NCBI RefSeq assembly: GCF_010015445.1
Contig: NC_053116.1
Location: 30,575,285 to 30,639,284, forward strand
Direction of reading: 5' to 3'
DNA: 64,000 nt
Origin: Perca fluviatilis
Taxonomy: Eukaryota > Chordata > Actinopteri > Perciformes > Percidae
The notes under the pieces were generated by a model. That model made no database searches. It was not told where the DNA came from and saw nothing but the letters and a program-made list of their open reading frames with translations. A program made the translations under genes and the position numbers. Shown one piece after another: positions 25,701-36,826 of the stretch (the stretch's first letter is position 1; each line of letters starts with the position of its first letter).

Positions 25701-27754
25701 CCTCGTAATGTGATTCCATTACTGCACCGCTACCATTTCTAAACATCTCCTTGCAGGGGAAGATGCATTTCCTGTGTGTGCATGGCATTCCTTTGATGGC
25801 TCAAACAAGTCTGAATGTCAAAATCAGTCTTGTTTGTGTGCTGCTTTGCTAACATTCCCATGGTGGAAGAGTCATTGATCTACCTGGGAGAAGTCATGTA
25901 TTAATTTAACTGTTCACATTCAGTTCAGTTTTAAAGATGATGCTCTGTTTGTAAAGCAACAAAACACATTACAAATAGCACAAAGACATTATAATGAACC
26001 AGAGAACTGATATTGAATGTGAACAATAGATTAATAAATGCTGTCCATTTTCACTATATTCCATTGCTTTCCATTTCATATGGAATAGACATTCATTTAT
26101 CAAGATCCATATGACTAGGTTGCATTCAAATGTGCTTCGGAGAAAGAATATTTGGTGATGTGACTGTATCACATCTATACAGTAAACCATGCATATGAAA
26201 TGCTTCACATCTTCCCCAAAACTTCTCAGCTCCATACTCACTTCCTCCCTCTGCTGAGAGAGCAAAAAGTCACAGTCAGGGTGGGACAGTCCAGGTTAGA
26301 GGGAAACAAAACAATGTGGTTATGTCTCAAAGCAGCAATAAAATGGAAGTCAGAGACTTGTCTGTCTTTTTGGGACTATTCCTTTAGTAGAAAACAGTTG
26401 TTGAAAACAATGTTTTTATGACATTGTTGAGTTTTGTGCTGCAGCATAAAAATAAATATAGTAAATAAAATCAAAAATATCTGCATGGCTGATTTGGGAT
26501 TTGGGTAAACTGGCCTTTAATATAAGACTCATCTGAATTTGAACACATTTGTTGTCAGCTCTCCACACATGCTCCGGCAGATCGTTAAACCTGCCTGCAT
26601 GGAACTGCACGACAACACTGCCGTTAAATCTCTGCAGCCACATCAGAGTATGGCAACAAGTGGAAACAGTGTCAAACATATTCTCCACAAATACCTGCTA
26701 AATCATTACAACCACCTAATTGTATTAGTTGTGAAATCTAGCTCTTCAGACAGCAGCTGTTTTGACCATTGCATTTCTATTCGTCACCCTCTTAACTGCA
26801 TCATGTGCCAATATACTTGCCAGTTGCCCAGCAGTGCCTGGTGAAGGTAAGCCTATAAATAGCAACCATTACAGCCTTTATAATAGTAGTGATGATAGAG
26901 TGTTTTATACTGGGGATGAACTACACGTTCAAGTAAACTACAATAAAAAAAAAAGTACAAATTGAGCATGACCTGATCTCCTGTTACACTTGACCCAGGA
27001 GAATCTGCTAGCAAATCATATCCATCAAAGATCCTCTCTTGACATTTTCACAGCTGCTACTCAATCACTCACTAGATTCTGCACTGAAACACAAACCTTG
27101 AGTTTTATAATATGAATTTAAATGCTTATAGTTGAGCTCATGAAAGACGTTGGAATCACACAAATCCCAAAGGTAAAAAACATTTTCATCAAAGATTTTT
27201 AGTTCTTAGGAGACCATGGCGCCTTGTGATGACTACATATTAGTCAGTATGGACTTGTTATTGGAACTATAATAATTTAACCCTGATGAAACTGTCATTA
27301 AAGCTGTCAGTGCCAACCATTGTAGGGAGAATGTAACAATGGCAACAGATGGGAATTTATTACCATAAGTGACTGTGGATATTACACACAGTGAGGGTTG
27401 TAATATTATGCATAGTATGCATTCAAAGCATATATGCTTTGAATTGAATAAAGTTTTGGAAGTTCTCACTCCATTATTTCCATAAATCTCAACAAAGCAG
27501 ACATGAGGGTGGCATTTTGACAGAACAGTCGTTTATTTTTAGTTTTTCATGTGCTGCCATAACAAAAATGAAAATGAATACACTTTTGGTGAAGGCTTCC
27601 TCGGTTCACCTTTATAGTCATGTGTCAATGTAAAATAACCTTTAGAAAATGCTATCCAAACACTCCTTCTATAGATGAGAGTGCACGTCCAAACCTATGG
27701 TCCAAACCAAGAGTCATTCTGCCCATACTCACCTGGCACTAAGACTTTAGGCAT
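12500..27754 (-). CDS. ampd1: AMP deaminase 1 (muscle isoform)
   Basis: Fifteen coding exons, 5'-3': 27754-27733, 24019-23854, 23350-23197, 22035-21870, 21754-21535, 21201-21072, 20140-19946, 18143-18012, 17580-17417, 17187-17061, 16485-16322, 16155-16035, 13927-13754, 13351-13241, 12655-12500. All splice sites and phases agree; the sum is 733 codons plus stop, against about 747 or 780 in human. The enzyme deaminates AMP to IMP in the purine nucleotide cycle, chiefly in muscle cytosol. Visible active-site blocks are VDTHIHAAA at 287-295 (metal-binding HxH), FRPHCGEAG at 556-564 (metal His and catalytic Glu) and [10 protein letters not shown] at 632-641 (metal Asp), all intact. The N-terminus [20 protein letters not shown] resembles AMPD1 more than AMPD2 or AMPD3, and the DENND2C/CSDE1 neighbours support AMPD1. 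The first exon codes only seven residues and is followed by a 3.7 kb intron. Two LINE remnants and a SINE lie in introns. Confidence 0.97.
12870..13195 (+). repeat. 3' end of a non-LTR-type interspersed repeat
   Basis: This is a common teleost tail containing AGAGGTTTCTTCCTGAGAGG, GGAGTTTTTCCTCGCCACCG and TCTTGAGATAACTCTTGTTA, ending in GAATTGAATTGAATT. The pentanucleotide tail suggests a LINE 3' end or a SINE that borrows it. It lies in the AMPD1 intron between the last two coding exons. Confidence 0.6.
14245..15160 (+). mobile_element. L1-clade LINE remnant (ORF2 C-terminal part)
   Basis: Broken reading frames on the plus strand show words typical of the end of L1 ORF2: [45 protein letters not shown] and [16 protein letters not shown]. 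Frameshifts and stops separate them, so it is inactive. It is antisense inside the AMPD1 intron between the exons at 13927 and 16035. No reverse transcriptase core is visible; the copy is 5'-truncated. Confidence 0.65.
15201..15249. repeat. (ATT)n microsatellite
   Basis: About sixteen ATT units follow the L1-like remnant in the AMPD1 intron. Since it comes directly after the remnant it may have grown from a LINE tail. Confidence 0.9.
15398..15480 (+). repeat. DNA-transposon end fragment with C- and A-runs
   Basis: CAGTGGTTCCCAACCTTTTT begins a fragment that runs into a C-run followed by an A-run. The same terminal word occurs reversed at 45387-45408 in a CSDE1 intron, so both are pieces of one dispersed family, probably hAT-like. 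Confidence 0.5.
15742..15868. repeat. (TA)n-(TATG)n-(TG)n compound microsatellite
   Basis: A long TA run of about 67 bases grades into TATATG, TATG and finally TG units. It lies in the AMPD1 intron and is expected to vary in length between individuals. Confidence 0.95.
18545..19873 (+). mobile_element. L2/Rex1-like LINE, 5'-truncated and broken
   Basis: A plus-strand frame (18621-19358) holds reverse-transcriptase motifs in order: [36 protein letters not shown] and the active-site variant YTDD (usually YADD). A frameshift near 19350 moves the frame to [13 protein letters not shown] and [11 protein letters not shown] (19405-19605). A (TA)n run then interrupts it at 19645-19708, and the 3' end GTAAGTCGCTTTGGATAAAA followed by AAATGACATGTAATGTAA follows. 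The endonuclease part is absent. It is an inactive copy, antisense within the AMPD1 intron between the exons at 18143 and 19946. Confidence 0.85.
19645..19708. repeat. (TA)n microsatellite inside a LINE
   Basis: An uninterrupted TA run of about 64 bases sits between the coding part and 3' end of the LINE remnant, evidently expanded after insertion. Confidence 0.95.
20168..20455 (+). mobile_element. tRNA-derived SINE
   Basis: A tRNA-like head shows an A-box-like TATCTCAGTCAGTAGGGCG and a B box, GGTTCAAGTCC, with suitable spacing. It is followed by an unrelated body (GGTGACCTTGCCAAAGTGCT, CTTGAGCAAGGCACC) and a tail of CAATTTCCCTTGTGGGAT plus TTATTATTA. This is a retroposed RNA polymerase III transcript, not a working tRNA gene. 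It lies in AMPD1, 27 bases upstream (in gene sense) of the exon 20140-19946. Confidence 0.85.
22640..22756. repeat. GAGTCGAG-rich repeat fragment
   Basis: Clustered GAGTCAAGTCGAGGCGAG-like words are followed by GCAGGTACCATGTAATGGAA. The pattern is that of a dispersed teleost DNA-element end; I cannot place the family. It lies in the AMPD1 intron between 22035 and 23197. Confidence 0.4.
25007..25383. mobile_element. hAT non-autonomous transposon, 377 bp
   Basis: A perfect 8-base duplication, TTATCAGT, flanks it (24999-25006 and 25384-25391). The ends are inverted: TAGGGCTGGGTGATGTGAC and, reversed, TAGGGCTGGGCGACATTGG. The interior is AT-rich with ATATTG/CAATAT words and no reading frame of note. 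It lies in the first AMPD1 intron. Confidence 0.92.
25611..25666. repeat. Minisatellite, about 9-10-bp unit
   Basis: Five to six tandem copies of GTTCCCAGT, drifting to GCTCCCAGT at the right end, lie in the first AMPD1 intron. Confidence 0.85.
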
Positions 27755-28574
27755 GGTGACGCTCTTCCAGTGAAACGCTTCCTGAGGACTGGAATATGGT
27801 GGTCAGCCACTGGGCCACTGTAGTAGGGAAGTGTGAAGCCCTGTGCTTGGTCTGTGCAATATTAAGCTCCTTTTGCCTCTCACGTGTAACCAGAACCTGG
27901 GACACGCCTAGACGTAACGGGGGTCTAAGTCTATTTTAAGTTGTCTATGTGCACACAGGACTCCCTGACAGGCACAGTGTGTGGACAAAGAGACGGGTAT
28001 GTGTGTGTGTGAGGGAATTTATATTATATAACACCCTGATAGCTGCACAAGTAGCTGTGCCCATGCTAGGTGGGTTTTTAGTTAATCCCAATACACTATC
28101 TACTGCAAATGCAACAGGTGACAAAATTGTTACTGTTGCATGAAAGTGTCAAGGATTTAGAAAATAAGGAACGTTTTGAAATTGATGGCAGGTTATTTTT
28201 AATACTTTTTTAAAGGGATCTATATACAAGTGGAGTGGATTATCATCACATGGTGCCTTTGGTTGGTTTGAAAACATGCAAATCCCTAAATTGGAGATGT
28301 CCTTGCACCTCACATTACTGATATACAAAGGTGTCCATGGGGTGTTATATTGTTGTTGCTATTTTTTCAATAACCTTAAAATGAGAAGGGTAATAGATGC
28401 TTTAAAATAGTCCTGAATCTTTTGACATATTTCTTGGCCAGTGAGGACATTTGAAGTGCATTTTCACAGCAAAGATTAGAGAGTAAGATCTGCAGAATGT
28501 CTGCATAGCAGGTCTAATTCTGCTGAGCCCTACAGACCAACTTTAGAGACTATTTTGCTATCAAGGTCCCATTA

Positions 28575-28960
28575 CGCTAGCGGCTCTGTGAGGCTGTACT
28601 TAGGCACAGCAGGGCTTTGAACTACTTCCTAACATCGATATGCTTACATGCTCACAATGACAATGCTAACATGCTGGTGCGGCAGCTAATAATATTCACC
28701 TTTTTTACCATCTTAGTTTATCGTGTTAGCATGCTAACATTTTCTAATTATCACTAAACACACAAGTATGTCAGTTTTGCATCCATACAGATAGATTTTC
28801 ATCAGATACATAAAAAGTCAAGAGCTCACTAAGGTCAGTAGGATTCATCCTCATGGGACCACAGATATATGTACCAAATTCCCTGGCAATCCATCCAATA
28901 GTTATTTACATATTTCAGTATGGACCAAAGTGGTAGACCAACCAAAATTGCCAGCCTCTG
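28575..28960 (+). repeat. Dispersed GCTAACATGCT-type repeat
   Basis: Characteristic words occur in order: GGCTCTGTGAGGCTGTACTT, TGCTCACAATGACAATGCTA, GTGTTAGCATGCTAACATTT, GGCAATCCATCCAATAGTT and GACCAAAGTGGTAGACCAAC. I recognise this as a very common percomorph interspersed repeat. It encodes no protein here. Confidence 0.6.
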
Positions 28961-31080
28961 CCATCATCGTGGCTTAAAAGTGGGAAAGAAATATAAACTG
29001 GACCTAAAGGCCTTGTAGACTGGTGAAGGTGACGTCCTCACAAATACAGTAAGATTCCCTGGATTAACAGGTAGTATCACTAGTGGTGACAGAAACTTTG
29101 CTGCAAAAAGAAATGAATGAAAAGGTATATTTTTCAACTGATAAAAAGGCTGATATATCATTAAGACTTTAAACTCTCCTCACCTTCTCAACTCACCTTC
29201 TGGCTTAATTTTTGTTCTCCTCAGAGCATTGACAATATATATTATAAGAACCCAAAAGAAACATGTTTCTTCCAGAAGCCATGTCCTTGGTACTTTGTAA
29301 AATCCACAAAACATGATGTCAACAGTTTTAAGGGAATATTTCTTCAATTTTTATTACTGTTAAAGTTCTTTTTAAATATTTTTTTCTGCTTTGAGCACCA
29401 CAAACAAAATTCCATTTAACTCAATTATTCACTTTAATTCAATTGTATTGTCATTGAAACAATGTGCAGGCACATTTGTAACAAAATGTAGTTCAGTAAA
29501 CACAACAAACACAGTAAAATAAAAAATACACAATATTATTAACATTATCAACATTATTTACAGACTCAGAATTATTGATACACTCTGCAATTGAGGTAAG
29601 ATGTATCTAAGGAGTAGGAAAAGAAACAGGACAGCAGATGGAACTATACACATGTGCAAATGACATTATTACAAACGTGCAAATGTTGTAAATGTACTTA
29701 TGCAAATAGCAATTATATCAGGGTGGGGACAGAAATCTCAGACAGGCATTTATAATTTGGGGTTGTTAGGGAGGAAAAATCCTCATCATAATCACAGACT
29801 TTTCTATTCAGTTGTGTAACACACTTCTGCTTCTCCAGTCATCCTAAGACGCTGCCCAGCTCCAAGACACTTAACAAGCCATCTATTTTTAGGGAATGTG
29901 ATCCTAAATGTCAACGTTCCTCTTTGGGTACAACTAGTGAAAGAGATCATGTTAAAAATGGGCAGGCAGTCAGTTTAGCTACAAAAATGCAGAATGACAG
30001 AATGTTTTAACAGGACATTTTGTAAATGATCATATTTTTCATAAGCATACATTTTAAAATTCCAGCTAACACAGCAGTTTATAGTTTACTGGTGATTGGA
30101 ATTAAACTTGTGACACAGTATTGAAACAGTTATTATCTTTAACTCTTGGTATGAATTTAATCTTCTCATGTCTTGACTGTTTGGAGGGCATGTTCTCAAT
30201 AAAAATACTTGTATAATTAAGAAAAAAAATGGATTTCCTTTCAACAAATTGTGACTTCTGACAAATCAATCTTCAATTGCTCATTTCAAATGATCTAATA
30301 AACCATTCAATTTTTGCGTGTGAATTTTGTATTTTACATTTCCACAGCCTTTGCCAAACCTGGCAAATGTGAACTTGAAGGACAAACCAACAAAAGAAAG
30401 TGGCAACAGGTGCACTCTTTTCCGTGATCTAGAGAGATCGAACTGTTTCTCACTAGGAACCTGAGAGATTATAAGCAGCTGGCCGTGTGGTTAATATGAG
30501 CAAGAGGGAGCAGAGAGTCCAAGTTTACACTTCTCATATTACTCCTATCATCATCACCCGGACTGTCAGACACTACCAAATTACAACAGGTGCTCCCCTG
30601 TCCGGCTTCCAGTCTGGGAGTTGTTTGGTTAGTGTTTAGCCATACAGATATTTCCTGTGGTTTTCACTTTTCTAATTAATTTCAAATGTCATTGATGTTC
30701 ATTTATTTATTTATTAATTCACACGTCATCATTGTATCATTAAAACTCTATTTCAGAAGGTACAATGATCATATGTTGGACGCGTGAAATGGGGAACACC
30801 AAAAAGGCTACTAAAAGTTTTTTTCGGTTTTACAGTTCAAAGTTTATTGTCATATGCAAAGTAAGGAAATATGTTTTCCTGTACAATGACATTTTTCCTT
30901 TGCTGTCCACAGAATGCCGAACAATGTAAAATCTATAATATTTACTACAAATACCAAAAATAAAACAATTTTAAAAGGCAGCATGTGATGATAATAATAA
31001 TAATAGTAAACAGTGCAGACACTAAACACTCAATTTACAATAGACACAACACAGTCAAATACCACAAAATACAGACACTT

Positions 31081-31081
31081 A

Positions 31082-31112
<31 letters not shown>

Positions 31113-31860
31113 GTTTATTTGTCAGGGACAATGCAGTGCACATTATTACATACATAATTATCATAGTCAAAGCCATAACAATATGTGTAGATGGTTTCTA
31201 GCCAATTGGCTAATTTGCAACCCCAGTCCCTGGTCAAGCCTTTCTAAAAAAATAATCCAAATATAATTTTTTTTTTTAAAGAACTACATAGTGTGAGTTA
31301 CACAACCATGCAGCAAATACATTGTATACTAATATATTACATCAACATTTCACAGAGTCGGGACCACATACACAGAACAGCACATCACCTAACAACACAA
31401 ACCCCAAGCACCCGGACGTCCACACTCAATCACCTATACCCTAACCATAACCTTGGCAGCCATATACAAACAGCCATGCATCCATAGACAATACATTACT
31501 ACAACACAACTGACTCAAGAAAAAATGAAAAAAAAAAATAAAAAACAAACAAAAATGAAAAAATGGTAAAAACAAAACCAGTCACAATAGACTCAACACA
31601 GACAAATACCACAAAATACAGGCGATCCCAGTACATATAACACTTAAAGAATATTCAACAATCATATAAGCAATTTTTCCTTCAGACTTTTCTTGAAGAT
31701 GGAGACAGAATGTGACAATTTCAAGTTTTCATCAAGCTCGTTCCAGATCTGTGCTAGAAAAGAAGCAGCAAAACATGTTGTGAGCACCAAAATGAAACAA
31801 ATCCAAATTGTATTTCCAATATATAAATATTTCAAGTTGGTGTCATATAACATATGTTTT
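31081..31860 (-). mobile_element. Non-LTR retrotransposon 3' remnant
   Basis: On the minus strand, a frame at 31853-31662 ends with the words QIWNELDENLKLSHSVSIFK and KKSLKEKLL, typical of the C-terminus of LINE reverse transcriptase proteins. Further along the same strand comes CATTGTCCCTGACAAATAAA and a (TAA)n tail at 31112-31081. Only the end of the coding region and the 3' tail remain; the clade is not assigned. Confidence 0.6.
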
Positions 31861-32765
31861 GTTTGATATTGAATATTACTGGTGTTAACTTGTGACCACT
31901 TATCTCATCTCAAACCTGAGCTCCTCCAACAGCCGCACAGAAACCTATGACATAAAGTGAAGATCACTGCAGCAATAGCCGCCTCAATGCACTGTGTTGT
32001 CTGCAACATCTTTTATACTGTCTTTTGATGGCTATTGAGTGAAAAACTGACACATTACAAAAAAAGATACACCTCCAAAAGAATTAGGTCTAGGTAAAAT
32101 AGTCTGAAATGAAAAAGCCCGGATTTTAATGAATGAGAGGCTCGGAATATTAAGCAGCACAGACTCACTGAGGAATGAGTATGTTTGATAGTAATGGCTT
32201 ACTTGTGCACAGTTTACAAGTTCAGCATGTTTACATGTTCTGTTTGGATTGTAATCACCCTTCCTGTTAGAAAGATAAATAGGAACACCCAGACTTTAAA
32301 ACGGCATAACCACTTAATCCCTGGTGAATGCACGTAAACAGGATCCGTTTGTTTTCAGATACAAGTTTCATAAGACTGTTTAGGTTTTACTCCACAAAAG
32401 GCACTGGCTTTAATCCTAGTTATGCTAAAACATCTTATATATTATGTTTGTTTTTTTAAACTACACTGCACATCAATAAGTTAACGTTTAATTTTTTTAA
32501 ATCTCTCAATATACAGTAGGCAAATACTTTTATATAATAGTATCCTACAAATTGTGGAGGTAGTGGTGTTGTGCCAGTGTTTGTGTTGAGGGGGAATCAC
32601 ACAGGAGTCAGGACACGGTTTAAATAAATAAAGTCTATTTTTAAAAGTGTGTACATGCATGACTGTGTACCTTTTATAAGAAATAGAATTCTCTTGAATC
32701 AAAAGTTGAACTCACCGGCAATAAAACACACAGTTAGCCAATTCAATACATTTTGCAGCTACGAC

Positions 32766-33366
32766 TATTGGCGAGTTTAGACCCGTTTTAGGGGGGCTCA
32801 AGCCCCCCTAAATTTCATCTCAGCCAAAATTATAATAATAAAAAAATAAAAAAAAGGGCTTGGAACAGTTTTAATATCCTGTGTTGCTGTCGCTGATGCT
32901 ATGCGCCTGTAACCCAGTCAAGAAAAGCGTTAACAAAAACGTAGTGTTGGCCAATCGGAGGAGGTTGTGCCAGACTCCCGCCTTTGGCTGAGTCTGTGTC
33001 AGAGGGAGAGCAGGAGTGTGGTTGTGAAGTTTAACGTTGGAAGTCCCCAGAGAAGAAGGTGGTAATTTCATGGCGCAGATTAGAATCCAAATTGAAAACG
33101 AAAGCAACTAAAATTGCTGAATGCTAGAACACTGTGTCAAATTGGTCGTTATAACTGTGACTTAAGTGTCAGGTTCAGTTCCATCATGGTGTTAATAGTG
33201 TCAAAAAACGTTAGCTGACGTTGTTTTTCAGTAGCTAGCTCAGAGGTTATCGGCTAATGAAATTACTGATTTAGTATGGGGGGGTTAACACTTTTACACA
33301 TTCTCACAGTCACATTCTCATTAGGGGCTGAGCCCCCCTAAAGGTCTGATCCTAGAATCGCCCCTG
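32766..33366. mobile_element. hAT non-autonomous transposon, 601 bp
   Basis: A perfect 8-base duplication, GCTACGAC, flanks it (32758-32765 and 33367-33374). Subterminal inverted words are TTTTAGGGGGGCTCAAGCCC on the left and, reversed, CTTTAGGGGGGCTCAGCCCC on the right. The interior is not a transposase. It lies about 0.8 kb upstream of the RASSF-like coding start. Confidence 0.9.
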
Positions 33367-34181
33367 GCTACGACAAAGGCAGAGGAGACACACAGCCAGG
33401 ATACTGTCAGAAATGCATTTTTGTCATGGACATATAAGACCCATACAAATGAGCTCAGCAAGAAGATTGAAGTATTCCCAAAGTTATCTAAAGTATTTAC
33501 AATACATCACTTAATTTGAGTAATCTAATGAAATATTAGTATTCAGTCATCTGTAGTGGGCTAAATTTTAAAAAGTAGCCCTACCAACAGTGTTAGCTAT
33601 GTAATTCATACCACTTCCGTACCGACAGTGACTAACCAAATGTCTTCTTATGCTCCATTTATTTTTCCTGTCGTACAATCTCATATACAGTAAACCTTGA
33701 GAAATTCAATTTCGCTGTTTTTTTCAGGCAAAATGGAAACTATGCAAGATGGGTGGGATCATAAACTGTCCTCATTGGTAGATGACTTCAGGAATTTTAA
33801 TGGCTCTTAATTGCTCTAGAGTTCCTCCAAACCAGAACGTTCCCCCAGAGCAGATCGGTTACGAGCAACTGTACTACCGACAGGACAAAAAAGGTAGGTG
33901 CTTCTTATATTTTGTCATGGATATTTCTTTCAAAGCCAATATTAAAAGTTTGTTTTCTGTTTGTTTAGTTTCAGTTTTAAGGGGACACTGTAGAAATCCT
34001 ACAAAAAAATGCATTTAACTGCCCTCAAGCTTGACCAACACATGAGATGCAGACAGATTACAGTGAATGTTAATGGGGGTCAAATCGCTGTCTCCACCAC
34101 TTCCCCTAACAGTGACCTGCACAATGTGCCACACGTTGACTCAAATGTATGGTCTTTTTTTCAAATGACAGATTGGGTACA

Positions 34182-35705
34182 ATGGAAGTGAAAGTGTCGG
34201 TGGACGGTATCCCACGCGTTGTTTGTGGAGTTACAGAGAAAACAACGTGCCAAGAAGTAGTCATAGCGTTGGCTCAAGCCCTGGGTATGTACATATGTGG
34301 CTCTACATGGTAACAACATTTATGTTCCGACATGTTGACCAAGCTGACAACCACAGTGTCATCCTTCTCTTTAGGTCAACCTGGGCGCTACACGTTACAG
34401 GAGAAATTTAAAGACTTTGAGCGATGCATGGCCCCTAATGAATGCCTTCTGGAGACTCTTGAGAAGTATGGTGAGCAGGCCAGGGAGGTCCGACTCACAC
34501 TGCTCCACAACGGACCCTCAGTCTGGGATGAAATGAGCAGGACAAAAGTTGGCAGATACCAGCCCTGCCCACCATTAAGAAGAAAAGATGCAGGCACCAG
34601 AATGCGGCGGGGCAGCAGTTCACTAAGTTTGCATCGTCAAAGCCTGCCACCGCTGTCCTGTTTAAGACAAGAGGCTGAGCAGCAAAAAGAGGACTTGAAA
34701 AGGCCTAAAAGAAAGTCTCTGACGCTCATGGAGGAGGCCTGGGAATGGCTGGAGAGTCTGGGTAAAGGCAAGGTATATAGTACTGCTTGTGATAAGGAAA
34801 GCAGCAAGAGGACAGATAAAAGGAATCGTACCTCTTTGGGGGTTTCTCTCACTGTTAACGAAGGTAACCCAGGTCAAAGCAGCAGAAGCAAAGTCAGAGG
34901 TCAGAAAAGTTTAAAGTCAGACTTGGACAATCAAACATCCTGCTGCATGGGAAGTCAGACCAGGAGTAAAGATGGCAAACACTTAGAGAAAACTCAAGTG
35001 GCAAAATCTGATGACCTGTCCAGTTTAAACTGCGCTACAACTGAAGATGAGAAAAACAGTCTAAGAGAAACCATGATATATCAACTCAGCTGTTTGCAGG
35101 ATTTACAGGTCCAGATAGCGTGCATAGACAAACAGATTTTGGAGCTTGAGGAAAAAGAGAGGGCCAAAAAAGCTGAGCAGGAGGCTCAGCAGAGAATGGT
35201 TGAAGAGATGGAGCAAATCAAGTTTTGGGAGAATGAATTAAAGGCAGAGGAAGGTTACGAGAAAGATTTGCAATGCCAGTTCCTTGAAATGAGGGAAAAT
35301 GCTGTGGGGTGCAAGACTAAACTGGAGGAGTACAAGCGCAAAATGCAGGGGCTCGATTTCTTTGCCACTCAAAACGTTGTTAAAGAGGATTCAGAGAGGC
35401 TTTCAAAAGGTGCAAACTCTGCCACAGAGATTTCAGCTGTTTCAACTAAGGACCTAAATCAGCAACAATCTGATTCAGATGGGGATGTAAACATTAACAG
35501 GAAGTTCCTGCCCAGAGAGGACTTGAACCCTCCTCATGCTCTAAATCCTCCCACCCAGATAAAGGAGCGACGGCCCACAGGGCCCACCGAGCTGAGGGAG
35601 TGGTGGGCACGCTGGGCTCAAGCCCAAATCCCTCAATCGCAGACTAAAAAGAAGGTGATCCACCGCTCTGAGCTCACTATACACCTGGGCAGTACCAAGA
35701 TTTAG
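34182..35705 (+). CDS. N-terminal RASSF family protein (RASSF7/RASSF8-like)
   Basis: Two coding exons, 34182-34284 and 34375-35705, join in phase to give 477 residues. The ATG follows a splice acceptor at 34171, so a non-coding exon is expected upstream (possible donor after 33893). Residues 2 to about 85 form a Ras-association domain with strong likeness to RASSF7/8: [55 protein letters not shown] and [15 protein letters not shown]. About residues 260-345 form a charged coiled coil ([35 protein letters not shown]). The tail ends [18 protein letters not shown]7/8 proteins are known as scaffolds linked to Ras-type GTPases, junctions and mitotic spindle control; the role of this one is inferred only. 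It is convergent with CSDE1 and divergent from AMPD1. I do not assign a symbol because it may be neither RASSF7 nor RASSF8. Confidence 0.88.
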
Positions 35706-35736
35706 AATAATGAACAGAGGTCACACATTTTAAGTC

Positions 35737-35742
35737 AATAAA
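35737..35742 (+). terminator. RASSF-like gene polyadenylation signal
   Basis: A canonical AATAAA starts 32 bases after the TAG stop at 35703-35705, predicting a 3' untranslated region of about 50-60 bases. Confidence 0.7.
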
Positions 35743-35985
35743 TATTAGGAATGCTTCATTGCACACAAGTTGTGGTAATTTATTTTCTTAAAATGCAAGA
35801 TGCTGATCCTCCTGGTTTAACTTGTATTGAGCATTTGTATCAAAGACTTATTGTTCCGTATTAGAAGGGCGCCACAGTGATCCTCAGCAAGGGAACAAGG
35901 GTAGGGGGTAGAAATCAGATGTCCTTCAACACGAAGTGCTTCAATAAAAAAAAAAATGTAAGCCTTATTTTGTGTACAGCACATT

Positions 35986-36176
35986 TTAACCCTTGTTTTG
36001 ACTTCAGGTCACATTGACCAGTTTTCAATTTTAGTTTTATATCAGAAAATATGGGATGTAGAAATAAGTGCTGAAAATGTGTAGAAGAAAAATTGAACAA
36101 CTTAAAACGTTGGAAAAAGCAGACGCGTCAAAACGTGTTTTTTTCAAGGTAGACAGGAAGACAACACAAGGGTTAA
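35986..36176. mobile_element. piggyBac-type miniature element, 191 bp
   Basis: It is bounded by TTAA at 35986-35989 and 36173-36176. The inverted ends read TTAACCCTTGTTTTGACTTC on the left and, reversed, TTAACCCTTGTGTTGTCTTC on the right. TTAA duplication and CCC-starting ends define piggyBac elements. It lies between the convergent 3' ends of the RASSF-like gene and CSDE1. Confidence 0.85.
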
Positions 36177-36826
36177 ATCAAGACAATGAAATTAGATTCA
36201 CAGAACTTTACATTTTAAATTACATCTGCAGGTAGGATCCCTTGCATTCTGGTAAATTATAGAATATATTGTACATGCTACAAGCTTACTGAAAGCGACG
36301 GAAATCAAAAAGGACAGTATTCCTGCCTTTGCTTCAAGACAGCTTTCAGTTGAGCATTTTGGAGATTCTGCACTTCAGAAAGATGAACCTTTTTATACTG
36401 AACTATACGGAATTGTGACGCTGAAACAATGAGCCGTCGGAGGACAAGCAAAGAACTGTTCTCTAGAACTGCATTAGTACATACAACTGCACACCTCAAG
36501 AGAGCTGGTGCAAGTATTCATGTTAGAGTGTTTGGACTGGACTGAAAGCTTAATTTCTAAAGTTTCTTACTGGGGAGCACTCACTTTTTTTTTTTTTTTC
36601 CCCCCCCACTGGCTAATCTCTGCAACTGTCTTTTTTTTTTTAATGAGGTCATTTCTTGCCCATAAGTGAATACTGGAGCGAAACATTGGTCAACATAATA
36701 AAACAGTTTTCGCAGCTACTTTGTTCATACATTTTTTTTATTTATTTTTTTAATATATTCACTCAAATCAAGCAGCCTTCCTCTGAAATAATTCAATTAC
36801 AAAACAGCTCATGATTTTCATAAAAC

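Larger units (their letters stand above)
27755..34171. other. AMPD1 upstream region and RASSF-like gene leader
   Basis: No protein-coding exon was recognised here. Upstream of the AMPD1 ATG (minus strand), an AATATT-containing stretch at about 27858-27866 and an E-box, CACGTG at 27881-27886, are possible promoter parts; no clear TATA box is seen. Repeats include 28575-28960, a LINE 3' remnant (31081-31860) and a hAT element (32766-33366). A possible non-coding exon of the RASSF-like gene ends at 33893 with donor GTAGGT. I looked for the NRAS P-loop and switch coding words on both strands and saw none. Confidence 0.55.

Noticed and set aside
26416..26844. Overlapping open frames of 90-101 residues
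   Set aside because: They lie in the first AMPD1 intron with no domain, homology or splice evidence.
33782..34018. 78-residue frame before the RASSF-like gene as an extended N-terminus
   Set aside because: The frame does not continue in phase into 34172; the RASSF start is right after an acceptor, so this is probably a non-coding exon.
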